DNA from: Anthonomus grandis grandis | Lineage: Eukaryota; Arthropoda; Insecta; Coleoptera; Curculionidae | Direction: 5' to 3' | Assembly: GCF_022605725.1 (NCBI RefSeq) | Contig: NC_065548.1 | Span: forward strand, 4,621,644-4,685,643 | DNA length: 64,000 nt | Part shown: positions 1 to 12,866 of the stretch, in pieces | Layout of the letters: the number at the start of each line of letters is the position of its first letter | How positions within the stretch are numbered: position 1 is the first letter of the stretch | Translations under genes and position numbers: made by a program | Notes under the pieces: model-generated | What the model was told of the DNA's origin: nothing | The model's input: only the letters and a program-made list of their open reading frames with translations | The model's database searches: none

Positions 1-1333
1 TAAGAATCTATAATTTCTGGCTAATCCTTTAAGAAGTAAGGCAAGAAGAAAGACATAAGGGTGAATTACAACCATAGTCCAAATTGGGAGTAATCTTTAA
101 TGCCTTTCCAGAGATTCTTGATTTCAAAATTGTCTGGAAAGGTAGACAAATGATCGATTTGATAAAAGACAATTTTACTAGCAGGAGGTTAAATACCGAA
201 AGTAAGAACTAAAAATTGTTTTTCAAGCTAAAAATCCATAATAGCGTGGAATACTTAGAGATGAAACCACCTTATTGCTTGGAAAACGCGTATTTCCAAT
301 TTCTTGAAAGTAGAAAAAAAATGTATGTTCTTTTTTTTCAATTTCCTGGTATGGATTATCTGGTACCAGTAAAACTCTTCATAAATCATTGTGATTTTCT
401 TATCAAAATGACAAAGTCAATCTAAATGTCCAAAGAGATCACTAATTGGCCCAAATAGTACAGATCAAAGGACTCTTTAAAGCCATTCCAGAGATTTCGG
501 AATTCAAATTGGTCTGGAAAGGTGGTTAAATGATACCTTTTCTTAAAAATCTCACTGGAAAGTCAAGACGGACTGAATGTTAATCACGACCTGGATATTT
601 TTTATGACTAATTTCCACCAAACGTAATTATTTAATTTAAAAATCCATTAGTGACTTTTTCCATATAAAATTGTCCCTCTATATACTCACACTTCACCCT
701 TTAATCGCCCCCCCTTTCATCCAACATCCAACTTCCTGCACGTTAGCAGATAATTTCCTGGCAAAATCTACGAGCGGAATATTGCCCTTTTAACAGTAAT
801 TACCGGTTCAATATAGCATAGTCAGTGGAAAATGCCAATTGGTGCATACGAATTCCCCGTATTTTATTAATACGACCATCTGTTCGTTCCCTTTTTGTGC
901 AGCAGGAAAAAAACCAGGTGATTTTGGCACGGAATCGTGTGCCCTAACGATAGGTTTTGGTGAAATTGCAGGGATGGTTGTAAAAAGGGGTGATTTACGA
1001 GCAGATCGATGGGTTTTTTGTTGGTTTTCAACGGTGCAATCAGTCATAGGAAGATCTTGGGAGAGGAGGGAAAGAAAGTATTGATTCGCTTGTTAAGTCA
1101 AGGTGAGAAAGTGGGTTGCAGCTTGCACTTTGCCAAGTAGAAAAAGAGAGATGAGTTTTACAGGTAGATTGAAAAGGGATATCAACTGGCTGGAAGTGAT
1201 TTTTTATGCTTTTCGGATTTTTAATCCTTTTATTTTATGTTTCAGGTAATGATTCTTGTCTCTGATTTTCCAGAAACCTGAAGGACTAATAGCCTGGATA
1301 TTAAAAAAAAACCATAGTTGAAAAATCGCAACA

Positions 1334-1468
1334 ATGAGTACTGGAGCAGCAGCTCAAGTTAAAGTTTATCATGGCAAAGTGTGGAAGACAATACGACAAG
1401 AACAGTATCATCCTTATCATTATCAACGAGTACAAGCATTACAATCTGAAGATCATTTTTGGTTATAA
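1334..1468 (+). pseudogene. Transposase fragment (IS630/Tc1-mariner-like, insect type)
   Basis: This 44-codon reading frame contains the segment YHPYHYQRVQALQSEDH. That segment matches the linker between the N-terminal helix-turn-helix region and the DDE domain of an insect transposase family in the IS630/Tc1/mariner superfamily, recognised from general knowledge of such repeats. The HTH and the catalytic residues are missing, and a stop follows directly after the segment. It is the counterpart of the better preserved 2441-2737 copy in the second tandem unit. It is a remnant and not a functional gene. Confidence 0.6.
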
Positions 1469-2440
1469 TAAAAGGACAGAATCAGCTGAAACTAAAGCGA
1501 TAAAAATCTATAATCTTTAACCAATCCATTGAGTGGTAAGGCAAGAATAAAGACTTAAAGGAGAATCACAATCCTACTCCAAATTTGAAGTGCTCTTTAA
1601 GGGCTTTCCAGAGATTTTCGAATTTAAAAATGTCTGGAAAGATAAACAAATGATATGTTTGAAAGACAAGTTTAATAGCAGAAGGTAAAATAGTGAAAGT
1701 AATAAGAACTAGGAAGCCTGAACACCTGAAAATTGCTTTTAAACTTAAAAATCCACAATAACGTCGAATGCTTAGAAGAAATGAAATCTGAAAAAAATAT
1801 ATCGTATACTTGGAATGAAAATAATTACAAAATACATCCAGGCTCTTCACATCCTTAATATTTTGTCAGACATCGACAAATTTAAATACAAAAAGCACTG
1901 CTTCCCTGTTTTTGTTAAATGTAATTCCACAATTTTTAATTCCTCTTTATTCTCTGGTTGGGTTGTAGTATCAGAAACTTTTCGTAAATCATCGTTATTT
2001 TTTACTAGAGTGACAAAGTCAATCTGAATGTCCAAAGAGATCATCTATTAACTCACATAGTGCAGATCAAAGGACTCTTTAAAGCCATTCCAGAGTTTTT
2101 GGAATACAAATTGATCTGGAAAGGTGGATTAATGATCATCTATAATTTTCTTCAAAAACAATTTTTTTCTGCAAAAAAACCGTTTGTTCTTAACCCTATC
2201 CTTACCCTCCGACCCACCCCACACAAATTACCACTTTACATTTATTTTACTTACTTTACTTTTATTTATGTTTCAGGTAATGGTTTTTGTTTCTGATTTT
2301 CCAGAAATCTGAAGGACTAATAGCCTGGACAATTAAAAAAAAGCCATAGTTGAAAAACCATGTGTAGCTTAGACTAGTGTCACACAGGATATTTAAAAGA
2401 ACAACAAGGAGGCCATGCTGGAAGAGGTGCTCAACCTGAA

Positions 2441-2737
2441 ATGTTACAACATGAGGAAGATATTTTGAAAATGGTTGAAGAAGATGCAATAATGAGTACT
2501 AGAGCAGCAGCTCAAGTTAAAGTTTATTATGATAATGTATGGAAGACAATACAAGGACCGTATCATCCTTATTATTATCAACGAGTAAAAGCACTACAAC
2601 CTGAAGATCATCCTAGAAGACGAGAAGTTCATGAACAACTAAAGAATGAGTTTCCGAATAGATGGATAGGGTGCAATGGACTTATTTCTTGGCCTCCCAG
2701 ATACCCAGACTTAACGTCTTGTGACTTTTTTCGGTAG
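2441..2737 (+). pseudogene. Internally deleted transposase (IS630/Tc1-mariner-like)
   Basis: This open 98-codon stretch begins with an N-terminal segment (HEEDILKMVEED) and a linker segment (YHPYYYQRVKALQPEDHPRR). It then jumps to a C-terminal catalytic segment (FPNRWIGCNGLISWPPRYPD, then SCDFF). Normal members have over 150 residues between linker and C-terminal block, so a large in-frame deletion has removed the first two catalytic aspartates. The WPPR-PDLT-DFF block is the usual third-acidic-residue region. The reading frame ends at TAG soon after DFFR. This non-autonomous remnant belongs to the same family as the pieces at 1334, 14600-15780, 20640-22760 and 46634. Confidence 0.7.
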
Positions 2738-2989
2738 GACTATTTCAACCTCGGAAAAAGTGCATTGAATATTCTTGCGACTTAATTTTTGCAAAAAGGA
2801 TAACTATTTTACTTAATACAGATGAACTACCTTTCTTATGCTTATGACGAGCTCTACAAGGTGTTAAAATAAATGACTCAACTTTAAAAGCACTCTGTAT
2901 TGAACTAAGCTGCATGGAAGTGATTTTTTATGCTTTCCAGATTTTCAACCCTTTATTTGTATATTTCAGTCAATACTTCTTCTCAGAAA

Positions 2990-5900
2990 ACTGAAGAAGT
3001 GATTGTTTGGAAAAATTTAAAAAAACTATAGTTTCCCAGATTTTTTCTCCTTTGCCCATTCGTCCAAGACTTAAGCGTATTTTATTGATTTTTCCAGGCA
3101 GTTGATGTGGCTGTTAATTACCTGGATTTTTCTTTAAGTTATTTCAGGCATTTAAAGGATTTTAAAAAGATAATTTCACCGATTCCCCAAATGGAACTTG
3201 GAAGGTAAGTACTATTGATTTTGCGTTTTTTTTGTCTTAATTTAAAGGACAAATTTAATGGATTAAAGAAAAACTAGCTTCCATGAGACGAATTAATTAA
3301 TTAAAGTTCTTTCTCCAACTGCTTAGAAGAATAACAAAATTATAATTTTCTAGACGCTTTTGAATTTCAGGTAGATATAACTATTTTGTCCAGGCAGCTT
3401 AGGTCATTTTTATTGTTTCTTTCCTTTCAATTAGCCGACTGGAAAATCCTAAAAAACCCTCAAATGCCTGGAGAAAAAATTTTAATTTTCCAGATACTCT
3501 AAGTAATTTTTATCATTTATTTCAACTCCCTAGGAGGAACAATATAGAATACTTGAAAGAATAAAACAAACATGTCCAGCCTTTATAGACGCGAGCTGGT
3601 AATTGCAGTAGACCAATTAGATATTGCGGAAAGTAAAAAGGGTCCCGCGGTCGACTATAGTTGGACCGCTGTATTTTTATCACAATAATAAATGAACAAT
3701 TATTCACATTTAAAAGGCCAACGTTTCTGTTCACATTTGACCATCTTCACGCTGCTAGATTAAGTAACTAAACACGACCAATTATTTAAGTGTTTTTTTG
3801 TAAGTAGTTTGACTCAACCTCATTGTTCTAAATGCTTGTCTTACTTTAAAAATTATTTTTTTTTTGTAGAGATAAAATCAATTAAATATATCTACATAAG
3901 TAAAAAAAAATGTAGTATTTGAAACTATTTTTGCTGATCTTACGGTATTTAATGTCTTTTTCTAATATTTTCAGGCACTGGAGGTTATTTTTTTTTCTTA
4001 CTTCCTGGAAGAGTGAAATAATTATCATTTTCCCGTAATTTTTAAGAACCTTAGATAAATAGGTAACTAATTAGAATATTTTAATTTTTTTGGTTGCAGA
4101 AGCAACGGTTTTCCAGGTATCTGGACCAATATGACTCAAGACCTTATGTATTTGATGTCCCATTAATTAGACAAAAAATTCTCTAGAGACCCAAATTGTA
4201 GATTAAACTTTATTCCACCAACATGCTTCCTAGTGTTTTTTTGTAAAATTAATGTGCCCCAATACCGGATGTTTTTTATTCGGTTTACACATTTGACAAA
4301 AAATGACGAAATACTCGAAATTCCTACAAAAGTAATAATTTTAAAGACTTTTAGCAGTATGGGTAGTTATCACTCAAAATCAAATTAATAAAGGATCAAA
4401 CGTCTGGAAAGTACACTAAAGGGGCATAATGTTTTCCTCTTTTTAATCAGAACAAATAAAAAACCGATAGGAAAAAAGACCCGAAAGGAGCATACTTCTT
4501 TTTAGTGCTAGCCAGGATGTTCCAGGAAGTTTATCACATATCATTTATAAATAAATTACAAGAAAGAAACCCTCATTTTATAAACACCCTTCAACTTTTA
4601 TAACCTGTTTCTCAAGATCTCTTACCTCCCAACCGTGAGGTTTCTAGGTTAACTATCATCCATCGACCCCCATTTTAGGATTAATCGGACTACAGGGAAC
4701 ATAAAATGCTTATCCAGACCCTTATTTTATGACTTTATTGTGTGTATCCGGCGCCTTAGGGCACATATATAATTTTTTTTTCTGAAAACACTACTTTTAC
4801 GCCACATAAAATTTTATATAACATATCGTCCATTTGGCTTGATTAAAACACGGAATTTCCTATGAGGTTATAATGGAAACAAAGAAGTTAATTTTCCATA
4901 GAAAATTCGATATCTTAAATGGTGTGTTAAGCCATTAAGGAGCTTACGTACCGCTTGCTACGTTTGCCTATATGTAATAAGATTAGGTGTTTGGAAAGTG
5001 AAAGGGAAAACAATGACGTGAACTGTCTAGAAAAATTGAATAAATCAATAAATACAATACTATTGATAATTGAAAGTATCAAAAAGTTTTTTAAAATTAA
5101 AATTTTATAACTTGAAACTTAATTAAATTTTCCTAGCAGTTGGAAAATTGATGTTCTCAAATGCCTGGAAAAATTCAAGAAATATATTATTGGTGAAATT
5201 TTTTCAAAAACTTCTCTAAAATAATTTTCATTCATTTTTCCAGGCAGTTGGATTAAAAATTAGTTATTTACCTCAAATCTAAAGGTGCAAGGAATTTTGT
5301 TACCTTCCAGGCAGTTAAAAAAAATAACCTCAACTGTCTGGAATAATTTAAAAAAATTATAAATGCCCAAAAATTTCGACAAGATAATAATTTGACTTTA
5401 TTCCTCCTAGTTGAAATACCTTTTTTTTATTCTTTCAGGCATTTGAAGGATTTTTTATAGATTTTTCCAGGCAGTCTTTCACCTATACAAAAATGTCTTT
5501 TGTGCATAAAAATTACTTTGGCAAAAACCGTTTTTGTAATTTTTCTTTTAACTGCCTGAAAAAAATTAGTTATTTATGTAAAAACCTCAAAAATAACAGC
5601 CAAGTGTAATTTTTCTACTCTCCCAGGCAGTTATTAAAAAAATAAATAGAAAACCTGAACTGCTTCGGAAAATTAGAAAAATACGTTATTTCCCTTAAAA
5701 TGATCAATCGAGTTTCTAAAATAATTCATTTTATCCTTTAAAATATTTCAAATAATTTCTAGTGTTTAATTGCTACAGTCGAAATAAATGGAAAAAATAC
5801 CTGGACTGCCTAGAAAACTTTTAAAGACTAATTATTGTTAGTAAATTGTCCAAAATTTCTTCAAAATTACAAATTCACTTATACTTTTAGGAATTTGGGG

Positions 5901-7060
5901 AGGAAAAAAAAATTACCTTATTATCCTGGAAAAAAAGAACAAAATCAGAAAAACTTTTAAAAAAATAGGAAAAAACCTGAAATTCAGGTACTTTTTATTT
6001 TTATTTTTAGGCACTTAAAAGTGAAAAGGAAAAAAAGGATTAACTGCCTAAATCTTAATAAGAAAATGTTGATTGCCTTAAAAATATCTAAAATATTTCA
6101 TAAGTATAAAAGTTACTTATTTTCCTAGACATTTGAAATATTTAATTGTTCTTGCCAGAGAGTTGAAATAATCAAGAAAAATTACCTTGACTCCCTGGAA
6201 AATTAAAAAAAATATTCGAAAATGTTTAAATTATTACTTCCAGGCTTTTAAAACTCTCTTTAGATTTATACAGACGTATTTTGCGTACTTTTCATTGACA
6301 GTACAAAGTAAACAATCAAGAAAAACGTTAATTGCTTTAGATATGTTTGCTAAAATCAGAATTATCTTTAAATTTATAATTTCTTTTTTTATTTTGTATT
6401 AATATATTATATATTTTTTGTATCGAAATTTTAAATAAACGACCTCAAGTGCCTGAAAAACTAATTAAAAAAATTAATTAATTAAAAATTTGTATTTAAA
6501 CGCTTATATTTCTTTACAGTGCCATGCATTTAGACGGTTTTTTTTTTTAAATTTTTCCAAGCAATTAAAAAAAAGTACCCTAAAAAATATGCTATTTTCA
6601 GAAATGCAAATGTGCCACTTTTTTTCCACTTTTCCAGAAGAAATATTTTCATTTCTATCTTTTACCAGAGGTTTATAAATTTTTTTCTTTAAATTGCCTT
6701 AACTGCCTGGAAGTGAAACAAAATTAAGTCATTTTTCAAGGCAGTTAAGTAAAATTGACAAATTAATTATTAACTTACGCATTGTTTTTTTTTTTAATAT
6801 ATTCGGGCATTGAATATTTGAGAAGTTAAATAAGGAAATGAATTTTTATGATTTTAAGCAATCGCCCAATTTGACAACAAATTTCCAACTACAGAAGTTA
6901 AATAAAAAAACCAACAACTTTTAAAAAAAAAATCGTGGTTCAAAGGTCAAATGGGGTTCCAAATATCTGGTACTACGAAATATCATTTTAAGGTACTGAA
7001 TATATAGAATAATTTAGATTATAAATATAAATTTAGCTGCCTAAAACAAATAATTTTATT
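2990..7060. repeat. Dispersed inverted-dyad field (AACTGCCTGGAA / TTCCAGGCAGTT), not clearly tandem
   Basis: About twenty variants of TTCCAGGCAGTT or its reverse complement occur here, for example at 3095, 3390, 3460, 5160, 5240, 5310, 5330, 5463, 5550, 5625, 5805, 6240, 6705 and 6735. Orientation often alternates, so neighbouring copies can pair into hairpins. The sequence between copies is AT-rich and does not repeat obviously, unlike the regular array that follows. No gene is recognisable, and the short reading frames here lack any known motif. The field may be a decayed edge of the adjacent satellite or an independent population of the same motif. Confidence 0.6.
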
Positions 7061-10000
7061 TCTTTTATATTTTAACTGCCTAGAATTAAAATAAAATTAA
7101 GACACTTTTCCAGGCAGTTGAATAAAATTAAAAAATTAATTAACTTGTTCATTGTCATTTTTCCAAACGTGTTTTAGGCAAAAAGATTAATAAGCCTTAA
7201 GAAATAATTTTTTTTTACATAAATTCAACTGCCTAGAATTGAAATAAAATTAATGCACTTTTCTAGGCAGTTGAATAATATTAACAAATTAATTAACTTG
7301 GGCATTGTTATTTTTCAAATGTTTTTCAGGCAAAAAAATTAAAAAGTCTTAACAAATAATTTTTTCTTAAATTATAAATTCGATTGCCTGGAAGGAATAT
7401 TTAATTTTTTACTATATTTTAACTGCCTAGAATTAAAATAAAGTTAAGGCACTTTTCCAGGCAGTTGAAAAAAAATTTAACAATTGATTAAACTTGAGCA
7501 TTGTCATTTTTCAGACCTGTTTAGGCAAAACAATTATATTGAAGAAGCCTTGCAATATAATTTTTTCGTAAATTATAAATTCAACTGCCTGGAAGAAATA
7601 TTTAATTTCTTACTATATTTTAACTGCCTAGAATTCAAAATTAATTAAGGCATTTTTCCAGGCAGTTGAATAAAATTGAGGAATTAATTAATTTGGGCAT
7701 TGTCATTTTACAAACCTGTTTTAGGCAAAACAATTTTAAAAGCCTTGCAAAATATTTTTTTCTTAAATTATAAATCAACTGCCTGAAAGAAATATTTAAT
7801 TTCTTACTATATTTTAATTGCCTAAAATTGAAATAAAACTCAGGCACTTTTCTAGGCAGTTAAATAAAATTGGAAAATTAATTAACTTGAGCCTTGTTAT
7901 TTTTCAAACGTGTTTTAGGCAAAAAAAATAAGAAGCCTTAAGAAATTATTTTTTTGTCCTAATTATAAATTTAAATTTCATTTCTCACTATATTTTAACC
8001 ACGTCGAATTTAAATAAAATTAAGGCACTTTTTCAGGCAGTTGAATAAACTTGGAAAATTAATTAACTTGAGCCTTGTTATTTTTCAAACGTGTTTTAGG
8101 CAAAAAAATAAGAAGCCTTAAGAAATTATTTTTTTGTCCTAATTATAAATTTAAATTTCATTTCTCACTATATTTTAACCACGTCGAATTTAAATAAAAT
8201 TAAGGCACTTTTTCAGGCAGTTGAATAAAATTAAAAAATTAATTAACTTGTTCATTGTCATTTTTCCAAACGTGTTTTAGGCAAAAAGATTAATAAGCCT
8301 TAAGAAATAATTTTTTTTTACATAAATTCAACTGCCTAGAATTGAAATAAAATTAATGCACTTTTCTAGGCAGTTGAATAATATTAAAAAATTAATTAAC
8401 TTGGGTATTGCTATTTTTCAAATGTTTTTCAGGCAAAAAAATTAAAAAGCCTTAACAAATAATTTTTTCTTAAATTATAAATTCGATTGCCTGGAAGGAA
8501 TATTTAATTTCTTACTATATTTTAACTGCCTAGAATTCAAATAAAGTTAAGGCACTTTTCCAGGCAGTTGAATAAAATTTAACAATTGATTAAACTTGAG
8601 CATTGTCATTTTTCAGACCTGTTTAGACAAAACAATTATATTGAAGAAGCCTTGCAATATAATTTTTTCGTAAATTATAAATTCAACTGCCTGGAAGAAA
8701 TATTTAATTTCTTACTATATTTTAACTGCCTAGAATTCAAATTAAATTAAGGCATTTTTCCAGGCAGTTGAATAAAATTGAGGAATTAATTAACTTGGGC
8801 ATTGTCATTTTACAAACCTGTTTTAGGCAAAACAATTTTAAAAGCCTTGCAAAATATTTTTTTCTTAAATTATAAATCAACTGCCTGGAAGAAATATTTA
8901 ATTTCTTACTATATTTTAATTGCCTAAAATTGAAATAAAACTAAGGCACTTTTCCAGGCAGATAAATAAAATTGAAAAATTAATTAACTTGAGCCTTGTT
9001 ATTTTTCAAACGTATTTTAGGCAAAAAAAATAAGAAGCCTTAAGAAATTATATTTTTGTCCTAATTATAAATTTAAATTTTATTTCTCACTATATTTTAA
9101 CCACGTCGAATTTAAATAAAATTAAGGCACTTTTTCAGGCAGTTGAATAAAATTGGAAAATTAATTAACTTGAGCCTTGTTATTTTTCAAACGTGTTTTA
9201 GGCAAAAAAATAAGAAGCCTTAAGAAATTATTTTTTTGTCCTAATTATAAATTTAAATTTTATTTCTCACTATATTTTAACCACGTCGAATTTAAATAAA
9301 ATTAAGGCACTTTTCCAGGCAGTTGAATAAAATTGAAAAATTAATTAACTTGTTCATTGTCATTTTTTTAAACGTGTTTTAGGCAAAAAGATTAATAAGC
9401 CTTAAGAAATTATTTTTTTTTACATAAATTTAACTGCCTAGAATTGAAATAAAATTAATGCACTTTTCTAGGCAGTTGAATAATATTAAAAAATTAATTA
9501 ACTTGGGCATTGTTATTTTTAAAAAATTAAAAAGCCTTAACAAATAATGTTTTCTTAAATTATAAATTCGATTGCCTGGAAGGAATATTTAATTTCTTAC
9601 TATATTTTAACTGCCTAGAATTCAAATAAAGTTAAGGCACTTTTCCAGGCAGTTGAATAAAATTTAACAATTGATTAAACTTGAGCATTGTCATTTTTCA
9701 GACCTGTTTAGGCAAAACAATTATATTGAAGAAGCCTTGCAATATAATTTTTTCGTAAATTATAAATTCAACTGCCTGGAAGAAATATTTAATTTCTTAC
9801 TATATTTTAACTGCCTAGAATTCAAATTAAATTAAGGCATTTTTCCAGGCAGTTGAATAAAATTGAGGAATTAATTAACTTGGGCATTGTCATTTTACAA
9901 ACCTGTTTTAGGCAAAACAATTAAAAAGCCTTGCAAAATAATTTTTTCTTAAATTATAAATCAACTGCCTGGAAGAAATATTTAATTTCATACTATATTT

Positions 10001-10480
10001 TAATTTCCTAAAATTGAAATAAAATTAAGGCACTTTTCCAGGCAGTTAAATAAAATTGGAAAATTAATTAACTTGAGCATTGTTATTTTTCAAACGTGTT
10101 TTAGGCAAAAAAAATAAGAAGCCTTAAGAAATTATATTTTTGTCCTAATTATAAATTTAAATTTCATTTCTCACTATATTTTAACCACGTCGAATTTAAA
10201 TAAAATTAAGGCACTTTTTCAGGCAGTTGAATAAAATTGAAAAATTAATTAACAAGGGCATTTATATTTTTGAAATATTTTTCAGGCAAAAAAATAATTA
10301 ATTTGAGCATTGTCATTTTTGAAACGTGTTTCAGTCAAAAAAAATTAACAAGCCTTAAATAATTGTTTTTTCGCTAATTATAAATTCAACTGCCTGGAAG
10401 AAATATTTCATTTTTTACTATATTTTAACTGCCTAGAATTAAAATAGAATTAAGGCATTTTTTCATTAAATTAACTAAAC
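7060..10480. repeat. Satellite A: ~190-bp monomers with hairpins, ~1.1-kb higher-order period
   Basis: This tandem array has roughly 18 monomers. A typical monomer carries AACTGCCTAGAATT, then AAGGCACTTTTCCAGGCAGTTGA, then a TTTTAGGCAAAAAAATTAAAAAGCCTTAA block, then CAACTGCCTGGAAG. The first two pair as one stem-loop, and the AGGC/GCCT pair forms a second. A variant monomer marked by ACTTGTTCATTGTC recurs at about 7137, 8238 and 9341, a spacing of ~1.1 kb, so about six monomers form a higher-order unit. Another variant with CCACGTCGAATTTAAAT marks other positions of the unit. No coding potential is visible. Confidence 0.9.
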
Positions 10481-11400
10481 CTTTGTTAACTAGAAGGCAT
10501 ATAATTAAATGTTGCTCCTAATTTTCAATTCAACTAGTTGGAACAAAAGCAGACATAACCTCAATTGCCTGAAAAAACCAAAAAAATCCTTAATTCCTTT
10601 GAAATAATAAATAAATACATCTAAAATTAACTTCATTGACCTATTGATCTATACTTCATTGATCCTTCCAGGCAGTTGAAATAACAAAGAAAAACAACCT
10701 CCACTGCCTGAAAAATTTTGAAAAAAATCATTATCGACCAAAATTTCAAAAATAATTAATTTTCCTCGATTCCTACAGGCATTTAAAGGATGTTTTAGGT
10801 TCTCTGGACAGCTTCTTACCTCAGGCAATTCATCAGGCACTTTCCCCATCCAGGTAAGTGATAAAATCGGACAATCACTCTTGGCGTTGACGGTTCTTTC
10901 AAAATGTAAATGCATCTTCAGTAAGTCAAAGTGGGTGAAGTTTCATTAAATTCCTTAGAGTAGGTATGTATATTTAGGAAATTGAAGATGTAGTACAACT
11001 GCTTTTGGTTATTAGGTGGCTCATGATTAATCCTAGAAAAGAGATATATATAAATTAAAGAAAATTTGAGCTGTTTTTCTTCGATAAAGAGTGAAAAAAT
11101 GTTAAAATATCAAATAATTATTTATTGGTATTACACACATACAATGTTTAATAATAGTAATTTAATACAGGAAAACACATATCACCTCTCTTGACAATCA
11201 AGTCCAGCCGTATCGTCATTGAAATTGAAAAATTCTTCTTGAATAAACACTAAATCCTCAATTCAAGATGACGTAAGACATATGGGACAGAAAATATAGT
11301 AGTAGATAGCCATAAGTGTCAAAATAGATACTTTTCCGGATAGTTTCTTTATAAGAAAAATTATTATCGATAGCTACTCACTTAAATTTGAGATATGTTA
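10481..11400. repeat. Degenerate dyad-motif sequence and unassigned AT-rich sequence
   Basis: Isolated copies of the satellite A core occur at about 10540, 10568, 10668 (CTTCCAGGCAGTTGAAA) and 10704 (CCACTGCCTGAAAA), then stop near 10860. A segment at 10780-10860 resembles 3145-3215: both start with a GGCATTTAAAGGAT-like block and end in a GGTAAGT-like donor sequence. 10930-11400 shows nothing recognisable. Confidence 0.45.
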
Positions 11401-12260
11401 GGTTTTGGGTATTAAATCTATTGAGGTCCATTAGCAATAAACCAATCAATTACATTTGACCTAATCTCATATACAAAATCTTCCACTTGATCTGTGGGAT
11501 GATACCAAATTATGATAGTGGTATCATCTGCAAATATATTAAGCCTACAAGTTTCCTATACATTAAAGAAGTCATTGATGTCAGTTAAAAAGAAAAAAAG
11601 TCCTAACACCAATCTTCGAGGTATCCCATGTTAAACTTGTTCTCTTTAAAATTTCTGGTCTTTATAGTAGACATACTGGGTTCGGTCATAAAAGTAACAT
11701 TCTAATGTGATAAGCTGGTTTTTTTAAGTTGAGTGTGAGACACAGTTAAACGCTTTGGTTAGATCATAGAAGGATGCATACGTGTCCAATACATCCTCAA
11801 GTTCAGGGACCTATGAACAGCTGACGTTATTGATTCCCTCTGACAAAACCCAAATTGCCCTGCAAGATTTGATCTATTAATATAGTTTCAAAGATTTTGA
11901 AAAAATTGTTGGTAACAGAGAAACAGGGCGATAATTGGTATCATCATCTGTTGGTTCTTAAGGTTTTAAAATGGGTACAACTTTTGCATCTGTGAGTACA
12001 GTAGGAAAGACTCCAGCAAGTGGCAATACCTACTCTTGCTGTTTTTTAGATTTGAAATTTTGACCCTAACCTTATTAAAAGGTATTAAATGTTTACCTAT
12101 TGAGCCTGCCGTTGTTGACATTGATGAAAGAAAAAGAGTTATTCTTTATGATATTCCATATTGTGACCCTTGGCCTATCTGAGTTTTTTATATAGGAATT
12201 ATAAGCTCTATTCTGGGCACTATAAAGATCTTCCCTATACCCCTTTTATAGTTACTATTT
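11400..12260 (-). pseudogene. Non-LTR retrotransposon (LINE) reverse-transcriptase remnant
   Basis: Read on the minus strand, frames with several breaks give AKVVPILKP, then NYRPVSLLPTIFSK, then LTKAFNCVSHS, then a degenerate PRRLVLGLFFF block, and FADDTTI near 11540. These correspond in order to classic LINE reverse-transcriptase blocks, including the catalytic FADD box. The order and spacing fit a Jockey-like LINE, although the clade is a guess. Multiple frameshifts and stops make it non-functional. 11930-12260 has a diverged partner at 16590-16990. Confidence 0.75.
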
Positions 12261-12439
12261 AAAAATTTAAATTTAAAAGTTATTAAACCCGTTCGCTATA
12301 ATGGATAAATGGGTACTGGGTAATGATATAAATGTATGTATACGTTACAGGCCTTTTTATACATATTTTTTTAGTATTTCTGTTGCCTTTAGGATTTTTT
12401 TAAAGGACTTTCACACAACTTAACAATTATTGTGACTTT

Positions 12440-12866
12440 TAAAATGTAATGCATTCATTATGTTAAGTCTAAATATCTCGAAAACGGTGGCTTGTAGCGA
12501 CTTCGACCAAGATACATTTTTTCCGTAAAAATAATAGATAAATCTACTTTTTTAATAAAAAAATAATTTAAGCAACCCTAAAAAATATATGACACTTTTA
12601 AGATATAAAAAACTGTGTATGTAGCGGAAACAAGTGCGAACCCTCGTAATATTAAATTTGAATTTTTTCATATCAAAAGACCTCCAGATGCTAATTTTCG
12701 TTCAAATATCTGCATAACTACCAAAATTATTAAGAAAAAACAAAAATACAAATAAAACTGTAACACCCTCTATCTTAGAAATTAAGCATTTGCGGACATT
12801 TTATTATTTTGAAGCGAGGAAAGTCCCCCTGATTTTTTTCACAACATTAATGAAACACCCCGTATA
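12440..12866. mobile_element. Probable DNA-transposon fragment ending GAAACACCCCGTATA
   Basis: The segment joins satellite A at 12866 with GAAACACCCCGTATA. This is typical of the terminal inverted repeat (TATACGGGGTGTTTC) of a widespread class of insect DNA elements with TA target sites. No matching left terminus was found, so it may be a single-ended fragment. A similar GGGGTGTTTCAA stretch occurs alone near 32172. Confidence 0.4.

Larger units (their letters stand above)
1..2990. repeat. Two tandem diverged copies of a ~1.5 kb repeat unit
   Basis: The sequence beginning at 1 (AATCTATAATTTCTGGCTAA region) is repeated in the same order from about 1499. Shared blocks are 1-230 with 1499-1720, 420-560 with 2025-2140, and 1240-1460 with 2270-2600. 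Unit 1 has an extra ~550-bp GC-richer stretch (about 620-1160) that unit 2 lacks. Each unit contains short inverted pairs of the form CTTTCCAGA...TCTGGAAAG (for example 109-142, 483-523 and 1607-1640), which predict small hairpins. Each also ends with a piece of the same transposase family. Alignment is by eye and the outer boundaries are approximate. Confidence 0.7.

Noticed and set aside
3180..3212. Strong GGTAAGT donor-like sequence, also at 10852-10860
   Set aside because: Both follow the same repeat block and no open exon precedes them. They are part of a repeated sequence, not evidence of a gene.
7060..10480. CRISPR array
   Set aside because: Repeats are long, AT-rich, diverged and without unique spacers of constant length, and the genome is eukaryotic. 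This is a satellite.
10649..10915. 88-codon minus-strand frame
   Set aside because: It is made of dyad-motif repeat sequence and has no recognised domain or splice context that makes sense.
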